Source: Microvirga sp. VF16
GTDB lineage: Bacteria > Pseudomonadota > Alphaproteobacteria > Rhizobiales > Beijerinckiaceae
NCBI RefSeq assembly: GCF_016864375.1
Contig: NZ_CP069358.1
Coordinates: 1-64,000 of the forward strand
Reading direction: 5' to 3'
Length of the DNA: 64,000 bases
This document shows positions 8,707-16,093 of this stretch, one piece after another. The notes under the pieces were generated by a model that made no database searches, was not told the DNA's origin, and saw only the letters and a program-made list of their open reading frames with translations. Both the position numbers and the translations under genes were made by a program. Every line of letters starts with the position of its first letter. The first letter of the stretch is position 1.

Positions 8707-10107
8707 TCAACCGAAGGACACTCCTGCGAGATCGCCGTTTTGCCAGCACAGCCGTGCGGGATACACCTGAAGACTAGGAGCTGCGACGTACAGATCGAAG
8801 TCTTTGGGCAATGCCCCGCCCTTCTTGACCACGATCCCGGCACCCTCAGCGGAAAGGTCCCGCACCATGCAGTGAATCATTTGGTCCTGGAAGATGATTT
8901 TGGCATTCTGCCAAACGCGTAATCGTCTCAGACGGCGAAGGTTTGCTCTCTCGGCCCCTTGAGTGCTTCTCGTGTCTGGCATCGTTTCACCGACTGTTGA
9001 TTGGTTAAGATCAGGCACCCCCTCACAAGGGACCTTGTGCCAGACGGATGGGTGCGGATATCCTTCACCGGTTTTCGCCGACCGATCAGCCGGAGATGGT
9101 CGAAAACCCGTTGCGTCACCGCTGCATGCACCGGCGGAGGGCAACTTGCCCCACAGCGGATTTCCGGCCGCCCGGGTTTGGAATCTGTGGGACTCGTTGC
9201 CGTGCGATGGATTCGGTGCAATTCCGGCCTGCGCCGGATGTGAGCACAGTTCCTCGACCACCTCGCGAACCGCTACCTCCCAGGGTCGGGCCGTGTAGCC
9301 GAATGTCTCGGCAAACAAACTTGAGTCCAATGCAGCATTGAGTGGGCGGCGTGTCTTTGTCGGGTGGGCTTCGGTTGGGACGGGCAGTACCGGCGAATGC
9401 TTCCCCGAAAACGTGGCCTGCGCCGCACTGATGTGCTGCGCAAAGCGGTACCGCGTGGTGATGCCCTGCCCCGCGAAATGGTAGGTGCCGTAAGGTGTAC
9501 CGCCTTCCTCCAGCCGTTGCACGATGGCGAGCAGTGCCATCGCGAGCTCTCTGGCGGAGGTTGGGCATCCCCACTGGTCGTCGACCACTTTCAACGTACC
9601 ACGTTCGCCGGCAAGCCGAAGAACCGTCTTCAGAAAGTTCGCCCCGTGGATGCCATAGACCCAGGAGGTGCGGACAATCACGTGCTGCGGCAATGCCTCG
9701 CGGATTGCTGCCTCGCCAGCCACCTTGCTGCGGCCATACAGGTTAATCGGAGAGACAGGATCAGCCTCGGTATACACGCTGTCCTTGGATCCGTTGAAGA
9801 CATGATGAGCAGAAACATGAATCAAAGGAATGGCCGCGTCAGCACACGCGCGTGCCAGCACCTCGGGTCCGGTGGCATTGACCCGGATTGCCTGCCACAT
9901 CTCCACCTCAGCCCGGTCGACATCTGTATAAGCGGCGGCATTGATGACGACCCGCGGACGAACCTCGGCGAGCGCCTTCTGGACCTGCTCCCAATTGGAA
10001 ATGTCAGCCTGGGCTCGCGTGCGGCCGGTCAAAGCCCAGCCATAGAAGCTTGCGAGGGTCTCCAGCTCCCGCCCGAGTTGCCCACCAACGCCGAATACCA
10101 GGATCAT
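8707..10107 (-). CDS. rmlD: RmlD-like dTDP-4-dehydrorhamnose reductase running into a PilZ domain
   Basis: Residues 1 to about 297 are an RmlD-type extended SDR, the enzyme that reduces dTDP-4-keto-rhamnose to dTDP-rhamnose. The GVGGQLG nucleotide-binding motif is at 6-12 and the catalytic YGRSK at 124-128. The normally conserved STDYVF segment is SAHHVF here, so the usual catalytic Thr is Ala100 and the Asp is His101, which casts doubt on activity. After the expected end (VVEELCSHPA) the frame stays open through about 75 residues of intergenic-looking sequence into a complete PilZ protein, whose own ATG would be residue 376 (base 8982; DLSAEG motif at about 42-47 of that part). It is therefore either a fusion protein or two genes after loss of the rmlD stop. 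rmlCBA lies 9 kb away on the same strand. Confidence 0.82.
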   Translation of the reverse strand: MILVFGVGGQLGRELETLASFYGWALTGRTRAQADISNWEQVQKALAEVRPRVVINAAAYTDVDRAEVEMWQAIRVNATGPEVLARACADAAIPLIHVSAHHVFNGSKDSVYTEADPVSPINLYGRSKVAGEAAIREALPQHVIVRTSWVYGIHGANFLKTVLRLAGERGTLKVVDDQWGCPTSARELAMALLAIVQRLEEGGTPYGTYHFAGQGITTRYRFAQHISAAQATFSGKHSPVLPVPTEAHPTKTRRPLNAALDSSLFAETFGYTARPWEVAVREVVEELCSHPAQAGIAPNPSHGNESHRFQTRAAGNPLWGKLPSAGACSGDATGFRPSPADRSAKTGEGYPHPSVWHKVPCEGVPDLNQSTVGETMPDTRSTQGAERANLRRLRRLRVWQNAKIIFQDQMIHCMVRDLSAEGAGIVVKKGGALPKDFDLYVAAPSLQVYPARLCWQNGDLAGVSFG

Positions 10108-10907
10108 GTGGCGGATTCCTAGTGCATGCCACGGGAGCTGTTCGGCGAGGTGGCGCCGCGCCGAATGCTGTCGCGGATAAAATGGCTTGTAACCTGCGGG
10201 ACCGCGCTGTTGATACCAGTTGCTTCGAGAAGATGGGTTGCCATGCCATTAAGCCCGCTTCGATTAGTATCGGTTATTTCTTTTTTGGCGCTGATCAATG
10301 TTTCGTCGTGGCTTGTTATCGAACCCGAATCGTCGTGCTGATCACCTTGACAAAGAAACGCCGTCACGGCTTTCGAACACATGCCACTTACGAAGCAGGT
10401 GATTCACAAGCCGATAGCTCAGGCGTACGTCGAAGGAGACATGAATCCAACTTGGAAAGAAGTCCCTACCACTTAAGAGTAGATTCATTCTGCGATATGG
10501 GGCTGCTGTGGCTCGTCAAGTCACTTCGCCTGTTGCCTGACCGATCAGCGCGCCGAGGGAAAAGGCGATTGCTAACGGCGCGGGTGTCATCCTATGCGGC
10601 GAGAACCGCTCAGTGCTCGCAATAGAACGCACACCGTTAGCCCTACGGCAATGCCCAATACCTGCATGACGGTTTTATTGATTAAGACACCGCTTGGTGC
10701 GCACGCGGGTCCGGCCGCACAACAAACTTGAGTGGCGGAGCACGATCAGCCTGAACGTGTCATGACGGGGAAGAGCTACCGTCGGTCCGGAGGCGCAGAG
10801 CGCGCGGCTCGCGGTGGTATGCTCCGCAGTTGCGTGGGCGCTAATCAACATGCTCATTCAGCGGCGCTATGTGCAGCCGATGAGATGGTGCTCACAAGGG
10901 TGGGACA
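10108..10907. other. intergenic region with only weak short frames
   Basis: Two short plus-strand frames are worth recording but not calling: one from 10165 with two hydrophobic stretches (about 58 residues), and one from 10381 (31 residues, ending TWKEVPTT). Neither has a good ribosome site. The promoter of the minus-strand rmlD gene should lie at the left edge. Confidence 0.35.
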
Positions 10908-11147
10908 ATGGTGACACGAAAGAATCGTCTCAATGACTTCATCACGAATGGCGATCCGGCCCCCGATGATCCGGTGCAGGTATTGTGCGAGGATCATGTC
11001 GGCACCTACCTGATCCCGTTTCCCTGCCTCCGTACCGATGGGGTATGGCGAAACCAGGCAACGGGCGAGATTATTGCCGGAAAGGTTATTGGTTGGCGAC
11101 CATTTAAGCCGAATAGCCGACGCGCAGCCCCAGGACTTTGCTCCTAA
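10908..11147 (+). CDS. hypothetical protein (79 aa)
   Basis: Small soluble protein starting MVTRKNRLNDFITNGDPA and containing a WRNQATGEIIAGKVIGWRPF segment. Similar TG-x-I-x-x-x-VxGWR endings occur in short hypothetical proteins of this bacterial group (from memory, not checked). A GGGTGG stretch precedes the ATG and may be a weak ribosome site. The last 15 residues are low in complexity. Function unknown. It lies about 315 bases upstream of the glycosyltransferase gene on the same strand. Confidence 0.45.
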   Translation: MVTRKNRLNDFITNGDPAPDDPVQVLCEDHVGTYLIPFPCLRTDGVWRNQATGEIIAGKVIGWRPFKPNSRRAAPGLCS

Positions 11148-11461
11148 ATCCCAGTCCTCACACCCGGCGGACGGAACCTCATTATTGCCCACCCGAGCGA
11201 TCTGGCCCCATAGGTTCGACGGTGCCTTGGCGGAAGGCGGAGCCGCAGACGCGACTGGACGTTTCCGCGTGAAGCTGTAAAGAACTCGAGCCAACACAGG
11301 GCAGAGGGACCGCTTTCCATCTGCGATGAAGTGGCCACTCCCGATCTTTTGTGGAGCAGAACCATTGGGATCTCCAAGGGAGTGACAGAACGCGTTGAGC
11401 TGCGCCGCCATCACGGCACGAACGATGTTCAACGCGACATCATACTTCTCAAGGGACGTCT

Positions 11462-12691
11462 ATGACGTGCAACATTCTTTTTCTGCACCAGAACTTTCCG
11501 GGTCAGTACAAGCTTCTCTCGCGTGAACTCGGCAGCCGCGACGGATTCAAGGCCGTTGCGCTTGGTCAGAAGTCCCCGTTCGGCGTCAATTTTGGCCCCG
11601 TGAGCTACGAGGGCTATCAGTCAGGCCCTGATCACTCGTCTGATCTCTTCCCTCCCCTCACCTTCTTTTCGGAACAGGTCCGCCGGGGTGATATGGTTCG
11701 CGGGCGGTTACAGGACCTGAAGCGGCGCGGCTTCACGCCGGATGTGTGCTTTGCCCATCCTGGATGGGGTGAGGCGCTGTTTGTCAAAGAAGTCTTCCCG
11801 GAGACGAAGCTGATCTCCTATCTCGAATATTACTACCGCAGCCAAGGCAGTGATCTGGATTTCGATCGCGAGTTTCAGTCGCCATCGGTGGATATGCAGT
11901 ATGTCTCGCTGCGCAATCTGCCCACCCTGCAGGCAGCCGCATTGTCTGATGCTCTCGTGTCACCGACCCGGTGGCAAGCCGGGTCGTTTCCGCCTCCCCT
12001 GTCAGAGCGGATCAACGTCATTCATGAAGGGATCGATACAGACGTGGCCAAACCGGGACCAGCTCGTCCGTTGGCGGTTTCGCGTGGCACGATCCAGCCT
12101 GGGCAGACCCTGATCACCTATTCTGTCCGCTCTCTGGAACCGTACCGCGGCTTTCATTCGTTCATGCGCGCTCTTCCCCACCTTCAGGCACTGCTGCCCG
12201 AGGCACACGTGGCGATCGTGGGAAAGGAGCCGACAAGCTATGGGCGCAATCCCAGCCAAGGCCGGACCTGGAAGCAGGTGATGGTGGAGGAGATCGAGTC
12301 ACAGGTTGACTGGGAGCGTGTCCATTTTCTTGGAACGCTACCCTATGACGGACTGATCAATCTGTTTCGTCTGTCGACGGTCCACGTCTATCTGACCTAC
12401 CCGTTTATTCTGTCCTGGTCCCTGCTGGACGCCATGGCCAGCGGCTGCGCCATTGTTGGATCGAGCACAGGTCCGGTCGTGGAAGTGATTCAGGATGGAT
12501 ATAACGGCGTTCTGGCAGACTTTTTTGATGCGCAGGCGCTGGCCGAACGCATTGCCTCCGTGGCGAGCGACCGCGACCTACGCCAGCAGCTGTCAGAGAA
12601 TGCACGTCAGACGGTGCTTGAGCGCTATGACTTCAAGACAGTCTGCTGGCCAGCCTACGAGCGCCTGATGAATGAGGCGCTCGCGCTATGA
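11462..12691 (+). CDS. GT4-family glycosyltransferase
   Basis: Glycosyltransferase with the GT-B fold, 409 residues. The N-terminal half starts MTCNILFLHQNFPGQ and includes the HPGWGE acceptor-side segment. The C-terminal half has TYSVRSLEPYRGFHSFMRALPHL (entry to the nucleotide-sugar domain), then HFLGTLPYDGLINLF and the LLDAMASGCAIVGSSTGPVVEVI donor-binding region. It resembles WcaI/RfaB-like enzymes that add hexoses to exopolysaccharide. Donor and acceptor are not predictable. It is transcribed towards the secretion operon and separated from it by a strong two-way terminator. Confidence 0.92.
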   Translation: MTCNILFLHQNFPGQYKLLSRELGSRDGFKAVALGQKSPFGVNFGPVSYEGYQSGPDHSSDLFPPLTFFSEQVRRGDMVRGRLQDLKRRGFTPDVCFAHPGWGEALFVKEVFPETKLISYLEYYYRSQGSDLDFDREFQSPSVDMQYVSLRNLPTLQAAALSDALVSPTRWQAGSFPPPLSERINVIHEGIDTDVAKPGPARPLAVSRGTIQPGQTLITYSVRSLEPYRGFHSFMRALPHLQALLPEAHVAIVGKEPTSYGRNPSQGRTWKQVMVEEIESQVDWERVHFLGTLPYDGLINLFRLSTVHVYLTYPFILSWSLLDAMASGCAIVGSSTGPVVEVIQDGYNGVLADFFDAQALAERIASVASDRDLRQQLSENARQTVLERYDFKTVCWPAYERLMNEALAL

Positions 12692-12696
12692 TGCAA

Positions 12697-12720
12697 AAGG
12701 CACCACCAAGGTGGTGCCTT
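12697..12720. terminator. bidirectional hairpin terminator
   Basis: AAGGCACCACC and GGTGGTGCCTT form an 11-base inverted repeat with almost no spacer, leaving a four-base loop once the innermost pair opens. It lies just after the glycosyltransferase stop, with A-runs and T-runs on either side. It can serve both that gene and the converging secretion operon that ends at 12730. Confidence 0.8.
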
Positions 12721-12729
12721 CTTCCAGTC

Positions 12730-13005
12730 TTACCGAGTCTTGGCGCCTGCGGCGGGCGCTTCACCGCCTTCGGACGGAGCGCGATTGCCTTTGACGGCAT
12801 CCAAGCAATCGGCATAGGCGTCCAAAAGCCACTCGCGGTCAAAGACAACGCCTGTCTCGCGCGCCTGCGCCTGTTCGAGCTGTGCAAGGTAACGCAGGAG
12901 CGCGAAGGCCACGACCTCCGGGCTATCCCCCTGCAAATTCACCGGGCGGCCGCTCGCTTCACCACGCGACTGATCGGCCGCTTGTCCCATACGCCCCGTT
13001 GCCAT
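12730..13005 (-). CDS. small protein at end of type I secretion operon (91 aa)
   Basis: ATG at 13005 lies 10 bases after the hlyD stop and follows AGGAGA, so it is clearly part of the operon. The protein is soluble with low-complexity ends and a predicted helical centre (VVAFALLRYLAQLEQAQARE and DREWLLDAYADCLDAVKG). No family is recognised. Its place as last gene of the export operon suggests a role linked to the RTX export system, but this is inference only. Confidence 0.65.
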   Translation of the reverse strand: MATGRMGQAADQSRGEASGRPVNLQGDSPEVVAFALLRYLAQLEQAQARETGVVFDREWLLDAYADCLDAVKGNRAPSEGGEAPAAGAKTR

Positions 13006-13014
13006 TGCTGTCTC

Positions 13015-14340
13015 CTACTGTTCCTTGAGAGCGAAATCATAAATCTGGAGCACCGGATCCAGGAAATAGGCCAGGATCGTGCGCTTGCCTGTCTCAATCG
13101 AGACCTGTGCCGGCATGCCGGGCGTCAACTCGACCTGAGCCTCCTCGATGTCCTTCGGATCAACTCTGACGACACCCTTGTAGTAGGTGTGGTTGGTGAT
13201 CTTATCGTCGAAGCGATCGGCGGATACTTTCTCCAGCGTGCCGGGAATCGCCTTATGATAACGCTGGCGGTAAGGCAAGAGATGGATGCTGGCGCTCTGC
13301 CCCGGGTGGACGCGATTGACATCCGTGGGGCTGATTTCGACCGCCAGGACCAGAGGATCGTCCTTGGGCACGATTTCGAGTGCCGTCTGTCCAGGCACCA
13401 GCGTCGCCCCCGGTCCGAAGACGGACAGACCATACACATAGCCGCTCTCCGGCGCCACCAGCACGGCTTGGCTCAGCCGCCACTGCGCCGATTGCAGGCG
13501 TGGCTCGATTTCGGCCAGGCGGGCGTCATTGTCGGCGCTGTCCCGCGCGATGGTCTCCAGCCGATCCTTGTTCAGTTGCTGCATCTGGATCTCAGCTGCG
13601 CGGATCTTGTCTTCTTCCGCCGTGATCGAACCGGAGATCGACGAAAGATCGCCCCTCAGGCCCGCGGCCGATCGCTCCAGGGTCAACACCCTCGGACGAG
13701 CGATGAGGCCCTTCTCGACAAGCGGCTGCAGCGAGGTCAGTTCATCCTCGATGCTCTTGAGCTGAACTTGCGAGGCGCTGGCCCGTCCGCGCAAGGCGGT
13801 GATCTGGCGGCGACTGCCCTCGACCTGCTGCGTCAGGAGGCTGATCTGCCCCAGATAGGCGGCCCGGCGCGCTGCCAGGAGTGCAGCCTCCTGCTGAAAC
13901 AGCATCTGAACCTGGGGGTCGCTTTTCTGGTCGTGCAACGACGCGGGAAATGCCAACTCAGCCGCATCGGCGCGCTCGGCCTGCAGGCGTGCTGTCCGCA
14001 GCAGGGCTGCGGCGCGACTGCTGCTTAAGACGGTTGCCTCGGCCTTCGCGTCGGCGAGTTCGAGCTGCAGGAGCTTCTGCCCCTTCTCGACCAGCTGTCC
14101 CTCGCGCACGAAGACGACGCCGATTTCCCCGCCGGTCGGATGTTGGATCGCCTTGCGGTTGCCCTCGACCGCCACTTTTCCCGACGCAATGGCCGCACTC
14201 GCCACCGACATGGTTGATGACCAAAGAGCGATCCCCGCCACCAGGGCGAGAGCCGCCACGCCGCCGAACAGCACGGGTCCGGATGCCGAATCCTTGAGAG
14301 GTAAAATCGGGAGCGCGTTGCGCAAAACCTGATCAGTCAC
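13015..14340 (-). CDS. HlyD/PrtE-type membrane fusion protein
   Basis: Periplasmic adaptor of a type I secretion system, joining the inner-membrane ABC exporter to a TolC-like outer-membrane channel. I start it at GTG 14340 because it overlaps the ABC-transporter stop (GTGACTGA) and has a GGTGG stretch upstream. An upstream ATG at 14394 would overlap the transporter by 60 bases. One membrane helix spans about residues 23-45. A biotinyl-lipoyl half-motif follows (GKVAVEGNRKAIQHPTGG), then a long coiled-coil hairpin (about 90-260), then the beta-barrel region. The C-terminal TPGMPAQVSIETGKRT segment is a family hallmark. Residue numbers assume the GTG start. No tolC gene is in the window. Confidence 0.93.
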   Translation of the reverse strand: MTDQVLRNALPILPLKDSASGPVLFGGVAALALVAGIALWSSTMSVASAAIASGKVAVEGNRKAIQHPTGGEIGVVFVREGQLVEKGQKLLQLELADAKAEATVLSSSRAAALLRTARLQAERADAAELAFPASLHDQKSDPQVQMLFQQEAALLAARRAAYLGQISLLTQQVEGSRRQITALRGRASASQVQLKSIEDELTSLQPLVEKGLIARPRVLTLERSAAGLRGDLSSISGSITAEEDKIRAAEIQMQQLNKDRLETIARDSADNDARLAEIEPRLQSAQWRLSQAVLVAPESGYVYGLSVFGPGATLVPGQTALEIVPKDDPLVLAVEISPTDVNRVHPGQSASIHLLPYRQRYHKAIPGTLEKVSADRFDDKITNHTYYKGVVRVDPKDIEEAQVELTPGMPAQVSIETGKRTILAYFLDPVLQIYDFALKEQ

Positions 14341-16054
14341 GGGCCTGTCCCACCTTCTTAACAATCGTTGGCCGGCCGAGCTGCTTGAACACATCCGTCG
14401 TGGATCCGAAGCTGACCAGCGTTCCTTCCTTCAGCACAGCGGCATGGTCGAGATGCATCACCAGATTGGGGCGGTGCGTGATCAGGATCACGGTGGTGCC
14501 CCGCTCCTTCAGCTCGTGCATACAGGCAATCAGCGCCTCTTCGCCGGGGCCGTCGAGATTGGAGTTGGGTTCGTCGAGCACCACGAGGGCCGGATTGCCG
14601 ATGATGGCGCGGGCAAGGGCAATCAGCTGGCGCTGGCCTCCCGACAGAACAGAGCTGTCGTCCAGGGAGGTCTCGTAGCCCTTCGGCAGGCGCAGAATCA
14701 CATCATGCACCCGCGCGCGCTTGGCCGCGTCGATGATCTCGTCATCGGAGTACATGCCGAAGCGACCGATGTTTTCGGCGACAGTCCCAGGCAGAAGGCT
14801 GATGCTCTGCGGCAGGTAACCGACGAAGCGCCCGAACTCGTGGTTGCTCCATTGGTCGAGTTCCGCGCCGTCGATGCGGACAGCCCCCCCGGTCGGCCGC
14901 AGGCTGCCCGTCAAGATCCGGGCCAGCGTCGTCTTGCCCGATCCGTTCAACCCGACGAGACCCAGGCTTTCACCGGCCCGCACCCCGAAGCTGATCCGCT
15001 TCAGCACGGCCCGGTCCGAACCCGGCGGCACGAACGTGACGTCCTGGCACGTGATGGTGCCGGCTGGACGCGGCAGATGCAGGGTGGTTGTCGGCTCAGG
15101 CGACTGCTTGAGGACTGTATCGATCCGCCGCATCGCGTCCTTGACCGGATGATAATCCTCCCAGGCCGAAATCAACTGGTCCACCGGCTTCATGGCGAAC
15201 CCGAAGACGAAGATCGACGCGAACACGATTCCGAAGGGAATCTCGCCGTTGATGACCTGGATGACGCCGACCGCCATAAGGCCGCCCTGCATGAAAATGC
15301 GCGCAGATCCGAGGAAGGAGGAGAACACGACACCCCGACCGCTGGCAATCAGCTGCTCTTGGATGGCCTTGTTGCGCTCGTTGCGCCAGCGGCCAATCAC
15401 GGCATTCAGCATGCCAAGGCCGACCACGGCCTCAGCTGAGCGGGTGGCGGCTTCGCTGAATTGCTGCGAGGCATTGCCGACCACGTTCGCTTTGATCAAG
15501 GCGCGCTTGGTGAGGATGGCATTGGCAACGGTCGCGCCCGCTGAAACCGCAATGCAGATCCCGGCCGTGATCCCGATTGCCGGATCGAGCAGAAAGAGGA
15601 TGCCGAGGAAGAGAAAACCCCACGGCATGTCGAGCGCGGCCATCGCACCCTTGCCGGTCACAAATTGACGAAAGCTGTCCAGATCACGCAGGAGTTGCGC
15701 ATTCGCCGGGCCCGTGCCGCTGGCGGATTTCCGGACCACGACCTTGAACACCCGGTCCGCCAGCCGGCGCTCAATCCGGGCGGAGGCCCGAATCAGAAGC
15801 GTGCCGCGCACCCACTGGAAAATACCCTTGGCCGCGATGGCGATCGTGAACCCGATCAGGAGCGCGACGAGCGTCTCCCAACTCTTGGCGGCGATCACCC
15901 GATCGTACACTTGGAACATGAAGATCGGGTAGGCCAACAGAAGAACGTTGACGCAGGATTCGAAGCAAAGCGCGAACAGGAAATGCTGCCGGCACGCTTT
16001 GAGCGCCGCGGCAACATCATGATCCTGATGGGAGTGCATGCGATGAGTGCTCAT
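14333..16054 (-). CDS. PrtD-type type I secretion ABC transporter
   Basis: Fused membrane-ATPase exporter of 573 residues. Six-helix membrane domain from about 25 to 300 includes LAYPIFMFQVYDRV, typical of the PrtD/AprD class that exports RTX proteases and lipases. The ATPase domain has Walker A GLNGSGKT at 368-375, the Q-loop near 416, LSGGQ at 470-474, Walker B VVLDEP at 491-496 and the switch His527. There is no N-terminal C39 peptidase domain, so the substrate is not cleaved by the transporter. The gene overlaps hlyD by 8 bases. It lies 39 bases after the glycosyltransferase-like gene. The natural substrate is the RTX protein at the head of the operon. Confidence 0.95.
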   Translation of the reverse strand: MSTHRMHSHQDHDVAAALKACRQHFLFALCFESCVNVLLLAYPIFMFQVYDRVIAAKSWETLVALLIGFTIAIAAKGIFQWVRGTLLIRASARIERRLADRVFKVVVRKSASGTGPANAQLLRDLDSFRQFVTGKGAMAALDMPWGFLFLGILFLLDPAIGITAGICIAVSAGATVANAILTKRALIKANVVGNASQQFSEAATRSAEAVVGLGMLNAVIGRWRNERNKAIQEQLIASGRGVVFSSFLGSARIFMQGGLMAVGVIQVINGEIPFGIVFASIFVFGFAMKPVDQLISAWEDYHPVKDAMRRIDTVLKQSPEPTTTLHLPRPAGTITCQDVTFVPPGSDRAVLKRISFGVRAGESLGLVGLNGSGKTTLARILTGSLRPTGGAVRIDGAELDQWSNHEFGRFVGYLPQSISLLPGTVAENIGRFGMYSDDEIIDAAKRARVHDVILRLPKGYETSLDDSSVLSGGQRQLIALARAIIGNPALVVLDEPNSNLDGPGEEALIACMHELKERGTTVILITHRPNLVMHLDHAAVLKEGTLVSFGSTTDVFKQLGRPTIVKKVGQARD

Positions 16055-16093
16055 AATGGATGTTTAAACAAAACTGATTAAGTGTGCCTTGCC

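Noticed and set aside
9364..10122. Plus-strand frame opposite rmlD
   Set aside because: Antisense shadow of a clear SDR gene.
12688..14028. Long plus-strand frame opposite hlyD
   Set aside because: Composition is that of a reverse-strand shadow in GC-rich DNA, with no ribosome site or motif; hlyD on the minus strand is certain.
14444..15439. Plus-strand frame opposite the ABC transporter
   Set aside because: Antisense shadow; Walker and signature motifs lie on the minus strand.
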